From CAVVEQ01 sp963806635 (GTDB lineage Bacteria; Chloroflexota; Anaerolineae; Anaerolineales; Anaerolineaceae): a stretch of 64,000 nt of DNA. Under the pieces are notes generated by a model. The model was not told where the DNA came from. It did not search any database and saw nothing but the letters and a program-made list of their open reading frames with translations. Each line of letters opens with the position of its first letter. Positions within the stretch are counted from its first letter, which is position 1. This document shows, one piece after another, positions 36,393 to 45,705 of this stretch. The stretch lies in assembly GCA_963806635.1 (NCBI GenBank), contig CAWDZA010000015.1, positions 1,426,001 to 1,490,000 on the forward strand. The letters run 5' to 3'. The position numbers were made by a program, and so were the translations under genes.

Positions 36393-38435
36393 TTACTTCG
36401 TTCTTGGTTGCAGGTCGTAACGCCATTTTTTCAACAACTTGTGAACTTGTTCTGCCCCAATGACGGGCTTTTCATTGTATTCCAAAGTGGTCGGGAACAT
36501 AATGAAGGGTCTCATTTGCGGTCCACCCATACTGCCGTGATGACTGACCTGATCTTCGAAACCGACAACCTCGTCGGTGGTTGGATCTAGGCGGGCATTT
36601 ACCACGATATCCGGGCAGGCTTTGAAGCTGGATTCTCGGCGGGCATGGTCTGCGGCGTTCGGACCATAATCCTTTAGCGGATCGATCCCTTCGATTTTGT
36701 CATCCTTCAGATACCGGATACCGCCTTTGGTCGCAACCAGCGGCCCATTCTCCTTGGAATCTACCAGGACAAACCCGATCCCGGGGTGATTGGCTAACCC
36801 AAGAATGAGGTCAGGGTATCTATCCTGGATTTCTTCCATGGTCAATCGCTTTTCCGAATCGGTGAAATAGATCGCACCCAAGCCTCCGGAAGCATAGACC
36901 ATCAACTCGGCGTTTTTCTGTTTCTCCTCCTCCCCGACCGTTTCCTTTGGGTCACGATTGGGTCCCATCATGACTGCACCGTCTTTCTCTTTGCTTCGGA
37001 GCATTCTTTTGAACATCCTCGAAGTGCGTGTGTTGTCATTTGCAGTCTGTTGGGCGACGGCATTGATATTATCCCAGGCCTCCTCGGTATTCAGGATCGC
37101 CAGCACTTCCGCATCGCCTTTTATCAGGTCCTTGACGATCTGCTCCAGGGAGGTATTGAAAGCGTTCTTGAAAGTTGGTCCAGTGGTCTGACCGTGGTCA
37201 GCCAGCAGGACAATGTGGTAAGGCCGGGGAGCATCCTCAATGGCTTTCTGAATTCGCGCGATATAACGGTCGCTTTCCGTGAGGGCTTCCAATGCATCCG
37301 GGGATTCACTGCCCGCGAAATGACCAACATCATCGTAGGCGGAATAGAGTGCATAGATGGCTGGCACACCGCGCAGGATGTCTCCGATCACGGAATAAGT
37401 GATCATATCGTGCAGGAAAGGTCCCATCATCGCGCGTATGAAGCCGTATTTCCAGTTGCGGGAGTTTACAATGTATTTATCTTTTCTACGCCTTTGAGCA
37501 CTTGCCTGCCAGTATTCTTTGAATATTTCGATGATCATGCGGGTAATGATATGGAAGATCACGTACGGGCTGATCAGGTAGGAATAAAAGCCCGGTCCCA
37601 TGCTGGCGTCTTTTTTCATCAACGTACTCATGGTGTAGAAGCTCTCGGTGGCATCCCCGGAATACATATTTCCTCTGGAGGCACCACCATTGGCCAGCAG
37701 CCCGTCACCGTTACTGAGCTCGGCTTCCATCCTGACCATTTGTCGGGGGTCCCCGGTCATTACGGTTTTTTTCAGATCTCGATCCCACCATCGAAACGAG
37801 GGGATCTCCTTGTTGTTGCCTAGCAGGATACCCGCTTGCATCGCTCCGGTCTGGGCGGACATATCGGTTTCCCAGGGGATGATGCGGTATTCGCCGCTAT
37901 CCAACCATTTTTTAACATGCGGCATATGGCCTTCTTTGATCGCCCGCTCGAAAACCGCCTCGCCAAGTCCATCCAGTTCAAGGTAAAGGATTCCGGGTTC
38001 ATCCGTTTTCTTAACCGCGCCGCGTTTGTTAACCATCCGTTTTATGACTGCCCGGTCAAAACGATCATCCTCGTCCAGGGTGAGGAGCTCACCCAGGATG
38101 GCGTTGACCACAGTCATGAAGACTACAATCCACAGCCCGGTCTGCCAGCCATCCACCGTCACCCCGGGGATGCGGTTTCCAACCACTGCGATCAGGATTC
38201 CATTTACCACGAACATGACCAGAGGGTAGAGCACGGTGGGCAACCAGGAAAGAAAATTGACAAAAACCCAGTAAAATGCTGCCTGGGCGACTGCATAAAT
38301 GATAGTGAATACGAATAGGGACCTAATAGACGCGACATCAAATCCTGGAAGCCGGTTGCCGAGAATGAATAGGAGGATCATATGCACAATGATCACTGTG
38401 ATTCCTTGAATGATCCTGCGTGGGGTAAGTTTCAT
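36393..38435 (-). CDS. Phage-holin-4-like membrane domain fused to alkaline-phosphatase-fold phosphodiesterase
   Basis: 680 residues. The first ~120 form four TM helices resembling the YvlD/phage holin 4 superfamily. Residues ~145-660 are a phosphodiesterase/nucleotide pyrophosphatase domain: LYLELDGLGEAV (metal Asp), DMSAQTGAMQAGILLG (nucleophile region), YSAYDDVGHFAGSESPD, VLLADHGQTTGPTF and DQVSHHGSMGG supply the metal ligands. It probably hydrolyses phosphodiester or phosphoglycan substrates at the membrane. It lies 6 nt after the endonuclease/exonuclease/phosphatase-family gene, so two phosphoester hydrolases share one operon. Confidence 0.85.
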   Translation of the reverse strand: MKLTPRRIIQGITVIIVHMILLFILGNRLPGFDVASIRSLFVFTIIYAVAQAAFYWVFVNFLSWLPTVLYPLVMFVVNGILIAVVGNRIPGVTVDGWQTGLWIVVFMTVVNAILGELLTLDEDDRFDRAVIKRMVNKRGAVKKTDEPGILYLELDGLGEAVFERAIKEGHMPHVKKWLDSGEYRIIPWETDMSAQTGAMQAGILLGNNKEIPSFRWWDRDLKKTVMTGDPRQMVRMEAELSNGDGLLANGGASRGNMYSGDATESFYTMSTLMKKDASMGPGFYSYLISPYVIFHIITRMIIEIFKEYWQASAQRRRKDKYIVNSRNWKYGFIRAMMGPFLHDMITYSVIGDILRGVPAIYALYSAYDDVGHFAGSESPDALEALTESDRYIARIQKAIEDAPRPYHIVLLADHGQTTGPTFKNAFNTSLEQIVKDLIKGDAEVLAILNTEEAWDNINAVAQQTANDNTRTSRMFKRMLRSKEKDGAVMMGPNRDPKETVGEEEKQKNAELMVYASGGLGAIYFTDSEKRLTMEEIQDRYPDLILGLANHPGIGFVLVDSKENGPLVATKGGIRYLKDDKIEGIDPLKDYGPNAADHARRESSFKACPDIVVNARLDPTTDEVVGFEDQVSHHGSMGGPQMRPFIMFPTTLEYNEKPVIGAEQVHKLLKKWRYDLQPRTK

Positions 38436-38441
38436 AAGAAT

Positions 38442-39233
38442 TTACTCCTTTTCGAGGTTAAGTATAATCGCGAAATGATCCGATAAGAAATGCCCGTAGG
38501 GAAAACGCGATAAGGGATTGACCATCTTGCGGATATCGGCGTCGACCATTAAGGTTTTCCCAACCGGCTGCCGGCAAAAAAAGAAATCAAGGGGCAGCGT
38601 CCAGGAGTTTTTCAAGAGCGAGATGGGTTGATATGTTGGGCGGGGATCCTCCGCGAGTGGGTCGAAGAAGCCGCTCTTTTCGATCATCTCGTAATACATC
38701 TTCGTCCCGCGTGGGAAGTTGAAATCCCCGCAGATGACCACGAAAGCATCCTCCGCCTGTGATTGGCCAACTTCCGCCAGGAAAGCCGCTTGATCGCGCT
38801 GGATGCGCGAGATGGGGCTTTCGGGATCCCACTGCGCCAGGTAGGAAGCGTTGGTGTGGGTGTTCATCACCACTACCTTCTGACCATCCCAATCGAATTC
38901 CGTAATAAATACTCCCTTGTAGGAAAACCAGTCGGCAAAGCCGATGCTAACCTTTTTACCACGGTTGGGAAATAGTTTGAACTCGCTGTGAACTGGCAAT
39001 TCCCGAGACGCTGTTACCAGGTTGCCCATGGGGATGTGCCCCTCGGTACCAAAGGATAGGTGCGGGTGGGCAGGCAGATTGTTTTTGAGCTGGGAGATAT
39101 AAGCTTTTTGCTGGATCTCCTGGAAGCAAAGCACATCGGCATCCAGTTTGGTGACTTCTGCGGCGATATCCGCGATGCGCCACCAGCTCATGTAGTTGGG
39201 CAGTCCAAAGGTGTTGAAAGATACGATCTGCAT
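38442..39233 (-). CDS. Endonuclease/exonuclease/phosphatase family protein
   Basis: A 263-residue EEP-fold protein. Motifs: VSFNTFGLPNYMSWWR at the N terminus, CFQEIQQK with the metal-binding Glu (~37), VVVMNTHTNASY (catalytic His), VVICGDFNFPRGTKMY (Asp/Asn pair) and LSDHFAIILNLE at the C terminus. No signal peptide is visible. Family members cleave DNA, phosphoinositides or sphingomyelin. Being co-transcribed with a membrane phosphodiesterase favours a phospholipid or phosphosugar substrate, as inference. There is no Shine-Dalgarno before the ATG. Confidence 0.88.
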   Translation of the reverse strand: MQIVSFNTFGLPNYMSWWRIADIAAEVTKLDADVLCFQEIQQKAYISQLKNNLPAHPHLSFGTEGHIPMGNLVTASRELPVHSEFKLFPNRGKKVSIGFADWFSYKGVFITEFDWDGQKVVVMNTHTNASYLAQWDPESPISRIQRDQAAFLAEVGQSQAEDAFVVICGDFNFPRGTKMYYEMIEKSGFFDPLAEDPRPTYQPISLLKNSWTLPLDFFFCRQPVGKTLMVDADIRKMVNPLSRFPYGHFLSDHFAIILNLEKE

Positions 39234-39250
39234 GGTGTTGGTAAAAAATC

Positions 39251-39278
39251 AGTATACAACACCAGTGGAAAAAATCAA
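39251..39278 (-). promoter_or_regulatory. Predicted promoter of the EEP/phosphodiesterase operon
   Basis: Minus strand: TTGATT (39278-39273), 16-nt spacer, TATACT (39256-39251). The predicted leader is only ~11 nt and has no ribosome-binding site, so translation is nearly leaderless. The rest of 39234-39377 contains no gene. Confidence 0.6.
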
Positions 39279-39377
39279 TTGCCGAGATGTTGATTTATAA
39301 AGGGGAATTCCGAAATTTAGAAAATAACCCCAAAGAGTATTAAAATAGTATTAAACTCACCCTCAGGAGCATTTCCC

Positions 39378-39707
39378 ATGGCCGATATCCAACCCTATCT
39401 GCAGAAGTTCGTTGAAAAGTTCGATAATCCCGATGTGCAGACCGCCCTCAAGGGTTACACCAAGACCCTGCAGTTCGATTTTACCGACACAGGCGAGAAA
39501 TGGCTGATCCGCGTGGAAGATGGCGCCAAGGCCACCCTCACTGCTGAAGCGCTCGAAAAGCCGGATATGACCATCAAAACCACCACCGATGTGATGTCCG
39601 GAATTATCGAGAAGAAGATCAACCCCCAGAACGCCTATATGCAGCGCAAGATCACTATCAAAGGTTCGATGGACGATCTATTCCGCCTGCAAAAGCTGCT
39701 GCTTTAG
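39378..39707 (+). CDS. SCP2 sterol-binding domain protein
   Basis: A 109-residue single-domain protein of the SCP2 lipid-carrier fold: LQFDFTDTGEKWLIRVEDG, ALEKPDMTIKTTTDVMSGI (the D-x-T/x-x-D segment typical of the family) and QNAYMQRKITIKGSMDDLFRLQ, where GxxxGDM/LxxLxxL-like spacing closes the domain. It may bind an acyl chain or hydrophobic ligand in the cytosol. AGGAG lies 8 nt upstream of the ATG. The MFS gene begins 34 nt downstream and is probably co-transcribed. Confidence 0.88.
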   Translation: MADIQPYLQKFVEKFDNPDVQTALKGYTKTLQFDFTDTGEKWLIRVEDGAKATLTAEALEKPDMTIKTTTDVMSGIIEKKINPQNAYMQRKITIKGSMDDLFRLQKLLL

Positions 39708-39741
39708 CCTATTGATGGAGTTATTCATCTTCTAAAGAAGT

Positions 39742-41037
39742 ATGGCTACCACCCTTGATCTACGCGCCCCCCGGCGATCGCTCGCCTTCATCCTTGGCAT
39801 GCCCCTGGCCATGCTGGGCGCCAACTTCGTCTGGACCTCCTTCAACTCCATCCTGCTCCTTCCGCTCGTCCAGCAGGTGGTCGCGCCCGGTACTGCTCAG
39901 ATCACGGTGGGGATCATCGCTTTCATTTCCACCCTGGTCGGAATAGTCATGAGCCTGGTGGCGGGCATCCTGAGCGACCGCTCCGCCAGCACCTGGGGGC
40001 GGCGCACCCCGTTGCTGCTCACCGGCAGCCTTTTGGCAATGCCCTTCATTGCATTGGCCGCCTGGTTCAAGCTCTCCCTGCCGCTCATCATGATCAGCTA
40101 CCTGGGTATGCAGGTCTTCACCAACATCGCCAACGGGGCCTGGTGGCCGCTGCTGGTGGACGTAGTCCCCGAAGAGCAGCGCGGGTTGGCCTCAGGTGTC
40201 CAGGGTTTCTACTCCCTGCTGGCGGGTGTGGCCGGTTTCCTGGTGGTTACCTGGCTCTCAGAGATGGGCCGAACCGACCGGGCACTCATCGCCATGGGCG
40301 TGACCATGGCCCTCACCGGTATCATCAACGCCTGGGTAATCCGCGGCGAGGATAAGCCCGCCCCGCAAGCCACCCGGCTGGGTTTCTCCCAGACCTTTGC
40401 CGCCATGTTCCAGGTGAAGACTTATGTGGGCGTATTCTTCTGGATGGTTGGAGCGGCCACGCTGATGTGGATCGGTCTGCTCAGCCTGCAGTTCTACGCC
40501 CGCGATTTCATGGCAGTCTATTTGGAATCTCCAAACCCGGATGCAGCCCTGCGCACCTTCGGCATGGTGAACATCCTCTTCACCCTGGTCTCGGCCGTGG
40601 CCGCAGGCGTGCTCTCGGATAAGATCGGGCGCCGCAAGCTCATCCTGGCTGGCGCGTTCGGGGCGGCCTTCGCCACCGCGCTGATGGCATTCACGCGCGA
40701 AAGCACCCTCTTCATGGCGCTGGCTGCCTTCCGTTCGGTGGCCACCGGGCCGATCATCGCCGTGCTGCCGGCACTGGCGGGGGATATCGCCCCGCTGGAT
40801 GAAGCCGGGCAATACATGGGTTACAACAACATCTCCACCAGCTTCTCCGGCGCCTTTGCCGCCCTGCTTTTTGGGTTGCTGCTTACCGGCGGCGGTGCTC
40901 CCTCGTTGCAGAATTACCGGGTCGTGTTCTTCGCTGCAGCCGCCTTTTTCATCGCCGGGGGGCTCCTTTTCCAGGTGAAGGTGACCCGCCGGGAGATCAT
41001 GAAAAATCTGAATTCCAGGGCAAACATGAATGAATGA
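39742..41037 (+). CDS. MFS transporter
   Basis: 431 residues with 12 predicted TM helices. Between TM2 and TM3 is GILSDRSASTWGRRTPLLL, the MFS loop-2 signature (GxxxDRxxxxGRR), repeated in the second half as GVLSDKIGRRKLIL. The closest style is the glycoside/sugar:cation and SLC45-like group, which has the DR.S..WGRR loop. The substrate is unknown. The C terminus overlaps the PIG-L deacetylase start by 8 nt, suggesting the two act together, for example uptake followed by deacetylation of an N-acetyl sugar or glycoconjugate. Confidence 0.88.
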   Translation: MATTLDLRAPRRSLAFILGMPLAMLGANFVWTSFNSILLLPLVQQVVAPGTAQITVGIIAFISTLVGIVMSLVAGILSDRSASTWGRRTPLLLTGSLLAMPFIALAAWFKLSLPLIMISYLGMQVFTNIANGAWWPLLVDVVPEEQRGLASGVQGFYSLLAGVAGFLVVTWLSEMGRTDRALIAMGVTMALTGIINAWVIRGEDKPAPQATRLGFSQTFAAMFQVKTYVGVFFWMVGAATLMWIGLLSLQFYARDFMAVYLESPNPDAALRTFGMVNILFTLVSAVAAGVLSDKIGRRKLILAGAFGAAFATALMAFTRESTLFMALAAFRSVATGPIIAVLPALAGDIAPLDEAGQYMGYNNISTSFSGAFAALLFGLLLTGGGAPSLQNYRVVFFAAAAFFIAGGLLFQVKVTRREIMKNLNSRANMNE

Positions 41038-41773
41038 AGATCACTGGGTCTTTCTTTCTGCACATTTTGACGATGTGGTGCTTTCCGCGGGCGGGATGGT
41101 CTGGGAGCTGACCTCGCGCGGCACGCGGGTGGAGATCTGGACCATCTGCGCCGGCGACCCTCCTGAAAGCCGTCCCCTGCCCGAGCAGGCCAAATTGATG
41201 CACCAGTTCTGGGGCATCGGCGATGATGTTCCGCGCAAGCGTGCCGTTGAAGATGCCGCCTGCTGCGGAATGCTGGGCGCCGCCTGGCGGCGTTTTACCG
41301 TGCCGGATGCCATCTATCGTTACCTGCCAGGTACCGATCAGCCCGTGGTGACAAGCGATGATGAGCTGATGCATGACCCGGAACCGGAGGAATCCTACCT
41401 GATCCCGCTGATCGCTGATTTCATCCGCAAGAATCTCCCTGAGGATTGCCAACTGGCTGCGCCACTGGCTATCGGCAGCCACCGCGACCACCTGCTCACC
41501 CGCAGAGGCGCAGAGCGCCTGGGCATTCCCCTGTGGTACTATGCCGATTACCCATACCTGGTGCATGGCAAGCATAAATTGGAGGATTTCGTTCCTGAAG
41601 GTGCAAAGGAATTTTTCCAGCCTGTATCAGAACAGGGAGCGCAGGTCTGGCAGGATGCCTTTGCCTGCCATGCCTCGCAGATCGAGCTGCTCTTCACAGA
41701 TGAAGAGGACATGCGCGCCTCCATCACCCGCTACCACCAGGCCGGGTTCGGCGCGACGCTTTGGAAGTTTTAA
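41030..41773 (+). CDS. PIG-L family (LmbE-like) deacetylase
   Basis: A 247-residue Zn-dependent deacetylase of the PIG-L/LmbE family. The metal motif AHPDD appears as AHFDDVVLSAGG (residues ~11-22), keeping the His and both Asp, and the third ligand lies in IGSHRDHLLTRRGAERL (~147). Members remove acetyl groups from GlcNAc conjugates or related amides. The start at 41030 overlaps the MFS stop. No terminator is evident in the 66-nt gap to the convergent ilvE. Confidence 0.88.
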   Translation: MNEDHWVFLSAHFDDVVLSAGGMVWELTSRGTRVEIWTICAGDPPESRPLPEQAKLMHQFWGIGDDVPRKRAVEDAACCGMLGAAWRRFTVPDAIYRYLPGTDQPVVTSDDELMHDPEPEESYLIPLIADFIRKNLPEDCQLAAPLAIGSHRDHLLTRRGAERLGIPLWYYADYPYLVHGKHKLEDFVPEGAKEFFQPVSEQGAQVWQDAFACHASQIELLFTDEEDMRASITRYHQAGFGATLWKF

Positions 41774-41839
41774 TTCTACCCCACCCATCCCTAACACTCG
41801 CCATCCTTCGGTTGGAGAAGCGATTGCGACCTTCCTTTT

Positions 41840-42817
41840 TCAATCCAGGTTTCGGATTGGGAGGGTGGCTGAAAGCCGGGAGGGGCTAACTTCTGAATCC
41901 GAATACACCGGCACGTTCCAGGCGCGGAACTCCGGTTCCTCAGCCCGCACGGCTTTCACGAACTTCTGGCGAATGGCCGTGGTAATGGGACCAACCTTCC
42001 CCTCACCCACCGTTCGGTGATCCACCTGAAGCACCGGGGTGACTTCAACCGCCGTCCCGGAAAGGAAGAGCTCCTCGCAGACAAAGACCTCGGTGCGGTC
42101 AATGGGACGTTCCTGAACCGGGATACCCAGGCTGGCAGCCAGTTCCAGCACGCTTCGGCGGGTGATGCCCTCCAGGATATTGTCGGTAACAGGCGGGGTG
42201 GTGAGGATGCCATTGCGCACCATGAAGAAGTTCATCGCGCTGCCCTCGGAGAGGTGCCCATCCTGATTGAGGGTGAGGGCTTCATCGTAACCGGCCAGGG
42301 CGGCATCGGATTTGATCAGCGCGCTGTTGGCATAGGCGCCGGCGATCTTGCCGCGCGCAGGGATGACGTTATCATCCACCCGCCGCCAGGAGGAAATGGT
42401 GACGTGAATGCCTTCCTTATCGCCGAAATATTTGATCGAAGGGATCGCCACGATGCTGAGCTCGTCCTTTATGCCATGCAGCTTGACCCCAATGGATTCA
42501 TCCGCCTTATATGCCAGGGGGCGGATGTAGATATCCCGGCGGTACTGCTCCATGGCCAGCAGTTCCAGAGTGATCTTTAGCAGCGATTCAGGGGTTTGCC
42601 CCAAATTCATTAATAGGATCTTGGTGGAATTGAGAAACCGGGTGTAGTGCTCGATCGGGCGGAAAAGGTATAACTGCTGCTCCGGCTCGTTCCAGTAAGC
42701 GCGAATCCCGCCAAAGGCGGCGGTGCCGTAATTCAGCCCGTGGGTGAGCACGCCCACCCTGGCTTCGGAATAGGGTACGATCTTCCCCTGGAAAAATGCA
42801 TATTTGGGCAGATCCAT
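41840..42817 (-). CDS. ilvE: Branched-chain amino acid aminotransferase
   Basis: A class IV PLP aminotransferase of 325 residues. YAFFQGKIVPYSEARVGVLTHGLNYGTAAFGGIRAY is typical of the N-terminal half of IlvE. The PLP lysine lies in GKIAGAYANSALIKSDA (~155-170), and EGSAMNFFMV plus GITRRSVLELA give the class IV signature. FLSGTAVEVTPV (~258) binds the cofactor phosphate. It catalyses the last step of Val, Leu and Ile synthesis or their first degradation step. The ATG at 42817 is chosen because AGAGGTG lies just upstream; the longer frame starts within that box. The last ~20 residues are unusual for the family. Confidence 0.93.
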   Translation of the reverse strand: MDLPKYAFFQGKIVPYSEARVGVLTHGLNYGTAAFGGIRAYWNEPEQQLYLFRPIEHYTRFLNSTKILLMNLGQTPESLLKITLELLAMEQYRRDIYIRPLAYKADESIGVKLHGIKDELSIVAIPSIKYFGDKEGIHVTISSWRRVDDNVIPARGKIAGAYANSALIKSDAALAGYDEALTLNQDGHLSEGSAMNFFMVRNGILTTPPVTDNILEGITRRSVLELAASLGIPVQERPIDRTEVFVCEELFLSGTAVEVTPVLQVDHRTVGEGKVGPITTAIRQKFVKAVRAEEPEFRAWNVPVYSDSEVSPSRLSATLPIRNLD

Positions 42818-42887
42818 TTTCACCTCTTGAGCATTATCATTTTCCCCGGCAGGGGAACTTTATTATACATTTCATTCTTGTATTCGT

Positions 42888-43935
42888 TTATTTCAGCATC
42901 TTTCGAAAGCCATCCAGCGCCTGTTCGATACCAGCATCATCCACCCAGTAATGCGTCACCAGCCGGAAGCGGTGCTCATCCACCACATTGATCTTCACGC
43001 CCAACTTTTCAAGGGCTTCTGCCAGGGCTGGCGCAGTCAAACGAGAACTCTCCACGATGCGGGCAAACACCATGTTGGATGGCGGATCAGGATAAAGCAG
43101 CTCCAGCGCAGGGATCTCCGCCAGTCCTTGCGCCAGGGTTTTCGCGCGGGCATGGTCTTCCCCAAGCCGCCCACTCATTTTTTCCAGCGCCACGATCCCG
43201 GCTGCGGCCAGAACACCCGCCTGCCGCCATCCGCCGCCCAGCATCTTGCGGAAGCGCCTGGCGCGGGCAATGAAATCCGCCGAGCCGCAAAGCACCGAAC
43301 CGACCGGGGCGCATAAGCCTTTGGAAAGACAGAAAGTGATCGAATCCGCCGGGGCAGCCAGCTCCAAAGCGCTCACCCCCAGGGCAGCCGCGGCATTGAA
43401 TATCCGGGCGCCATCTATATGAAAGGAAAGCCCGTTCGTTCGAGCAAGTTCTCCGACCTGCCGGGTGTATTCCAGACTTAGGGGCGACCCCCCACAGCGG
43501 TTGTGTGTATTTTCCAGGATCAGCAGCCGCGAGATCGGGTAATGAGGGTTGCCCTTTCGAACGTATCGCCGTGCGGATATCCTCCATTCTAAGGGTGCCA
43601 TCCGGTTGGTTGGGCAGCGGATAGGGAGAAACCCCTGCCAGCGCGGCCATGCCGCCGCCTTCAAAAAGAAAGGTGTGCGAAAGGTTCCCGAGGATGGCTT
43701 CATCCCCGCGAGTGGCATGCGCCAGCACGGCCAGCAGGTTGCCCATCGTGCCGGAAGCGATGAAAAGCGCAGCCTGCTTGCCCAGCTTATCCGCAGCCAG
43801 CTCCTGCAGGCGGTTAACGGTGGGGTCCTCTTGCATCACATCATCACCCACTTCGGCATCCGCCATCGCTCGGCGCATTTCAGGTGTGGGCTGGGTAACG
43901 GTATCTGAGCGTAAATCAACGATCCTGGTATCCAT
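42888..43935 (-). CDS. ltaE: Low-specificity L-threonine aldolase (frameshifted)
   Basis: A PLP-dependent aldolase cleaving L-threonine or L-allo-threonine to glycine and acetaldehyde. N-terminal VDLRSDTVTQPTPEMRRAM and VGDDVMQEDPTVNRLQELAA are family signatures. After a break come NTHNRCGGSPL, FHIDGARIFNA and the PLP lysine in FCLSKGLCAPVGSVLCG. The frames change at 43558-43563: dropping one T from TCGAAAGGG yields RRKGNPHYPISRLL and one continuous ~348-residue protein. Total length is one base over a multiple of three, and no other damage is seen, so an assembly error is likely. Confidence 0.88.
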
Positions 43936-44132
43936 GGTTATTTTCCTGATAAGAGGGTTAAAAAGAAGGTCTGTTGTATTTTACTGCCTATCCAGGAAAG
44001 TTCATCATTTCGATGATGTAAATCCCTTTGAAGAGCATTATAGTTAGAGCACACGGATTCGTAGTGGTTGAGAGGGTTTTCCTGGTTTCCCAGACCAGAA
44101 TATAAGCCTGCTCGGTCACCCAAGGAGAAAAA

Positions 44133-44621
44133 ATGGCTAATTTGCTGGTGATCACCTTTGATAACATGGAAGACGCGGGCAATCTATTGGGCAATATCAA
44201 GCAATTGCAAAAGGATGCGCAGTTGCAGATCAATGACGCCGCCGTGATCGTGAAAGATACAGAAGGCAGCGTCAAGGTCAAGAACATGGCCGATACCGGC
44301 GTGAGAACAGGCGCGGTTGGGGGCGGGATCGTGGGCCTGATCATCGCCAGCGTGTTCTTTCCCATCGGTGGGATGCTACTGGGGGCAGCAGCCGGCGCAT
44401 TTATCGGAAAAATGGCGCACCTTGGGGTGGATCAAAAGTTCGTCAAGGAGGTGACTGATGAGCTCAAACCAGGCACATCGGCGATTTTTATCATAGCTTC
44501 CAAAGTGAACCCCGGTCCGCTGCGCTCCGCACTGGAAAATTACCATGGCAAGGTGTTCCAATCCACCCTGGATGATGATGCCCTCGAAGAGGTCAAGAAA
44601 GCCCTCAAGGATAACGGCTGA
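44133..44621 (+). CDS. DUF1269 membrane-associated protein
   Basis: A 162-residue DUF1269 protein. The N-terminal ~60 residues form an alpha/beta unit (LLVITFDNMEDAGNLLGNIK; DAAVIVKDTEGSVKVKN). The Gly-rich hydrophobic segment GAVGGGIVGLIIASVFFPIGGMLLGAAAGAFIGK (~67-100, two helices) follows, and then a soluble C-terminal part with GTSAIFIIASK and a final EVKKALKD helix. Function unknown; family members are often stress induced. AAGGAG lies 7 nt upstream. It opens a plus-strand cluster of envelope-like genes. Confidence 0.88.
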   Translation: MANLLVITFDNMEDAGNLLGNIKQLQKDAQLQINDAAVIVKDTEGSVKVKNMADTGVRTGAVGGGIVGLIIASVFFPIGGMLLGAAAGAFIGKMAHLGVDQKFVKEVTDELKPGTSAIFIIASKVNPGPLRSALENYHGKVFQSTLDDDALEEVKKALKDNG

Positions 44622-44642
44622 TCGGATTCTCACCGCATCATT

Positions 44643-44705
44643 TATAATGAATTGTGGATCCTTCGTGGGACGGAATGGGAATCTATATCGGAATTCATGA
44701 ATTCC
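44643..44705 (+). promoter_or_regulatory. TATAAT box and 16-bp palindrome before the coiled-coil gene
   Basis: A perfect TATAAT lies at 44643-44648 (-35 weak), implying a start near 44655. GGAATTCATGAATTCC at 44690-44705 is a perfect 16-bp palindrome at about +36 to +51, 46 nt before the next start codon. It may be an operator or a leader hairpin. Confidence 0.4.
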
Positions 44706-44750
44706 CACCCGACGGATTAAATTCATTTGCCGGAAAGGGAAAATTGGAAT

Positions 44751-45705
44751 ATGAACACGAAACATAAATTTCCGAAGTATCTGGTGATCGTGCTCAGCGC
44801 GATCGTGATCCTGTTGGCCGCGGTCACGCTCTTTGGCACCTGGTCAATGCTCAGCAAGGCTTCCACCACGGTGGTTGATCTTTTAAACACGGTTGAAAAG
44901 ACTGCGATCACGATCAACAGCGCACTGGATCGGGTCACAGAACGCCTGGACCAGGCCCATGGGCTGGCTCAGGAGTTCCAGAGCGGTGCCACGCAGATCA
45001 GCCAGGGCGTGAAGGATCAGGGTATTATCCTCACCCTCCTTCCGCTTTTAAAGGATGAACAACTGAAGGGCTCTGTCCAATCGATTCAGGATACTTTCGC
45101 GGGTCTTAAAGATACCCTGGGCACCTTTGCCTACTGGATCGAGGTCATCGGAAAAATTCCATTCCTGAACCTGGTGGGCCTGGATTCTTCTAAACTGCAA
45201 GGCATCAGTGATAAGATCGCTGGATTGCAGGCAACGGTTGAAAAGATCACCAGCGCTACCGCTGAGATCCGCGCCCAAGCCGCTGGCGGTGTGGAAAAGC
45301 TTGCCACTGCTGTCTCGAGTTTTGATGCACAGCTAACGGAGATCAACAACAACCTCATCGGAATTGCGTTCCATGCTTGAGAAAGTGCAAACTTCGGCTG
45401 GTCAGTTAAAAACGATCATTCCCTCGCTCTTTACCACGTTCGCATTCGTTCTCACCCTTTTCCTTGGCTGGGTGATTTACAGCCAGGTGGTTTTGATCCG
45501 CCTTTCCCTTCAGGGACTCAGGGCAATTCGTGAACTGAACGGAAGTCGCTCCCCAGCCCGAAAAGAAACTGGATCCCGAAAAATAGGAGGCGAAACCGAA
45601 GAGATCAAACCAGGACTTTATCCAGAACAGGGAACTTTTCCCTGCCTCCAGTCGTCAACCAGACTGGAGCAATTATCTTGTTGTTTCGAAGGAGAAAGTA
45701 AATGA
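44751..45705 (+). CDS. Two-TM membrane protein with long coiled-coil loop (frameshifted)
   Basis: Not assigned to a named family. After repair, ~317 residues: TM1 (YLVIVLSAIVILLAAVTLF, ~10-28), a mostly helical extracytoplasmic region (~35-205) with heptad-like ALDRVTERLDQAHGLAQEF and KIAGLQATVEKITSATAEI, then TM2 (IPSLFTTFAFVLTLFLGWVIY, ~222-242) and a basic cytosolic tail. The frame breaks near 45360-45365: removing one A turns IGIAFHA-stop into IGLRSMLEKVQ. Length is one base over a multiple of three, and the final TGA overlaps the next ATG (ATGA), supporting this end. The layout resembles membrane-tethered coiled-coil spacers, but no function can be given. Confidence 0.65.
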
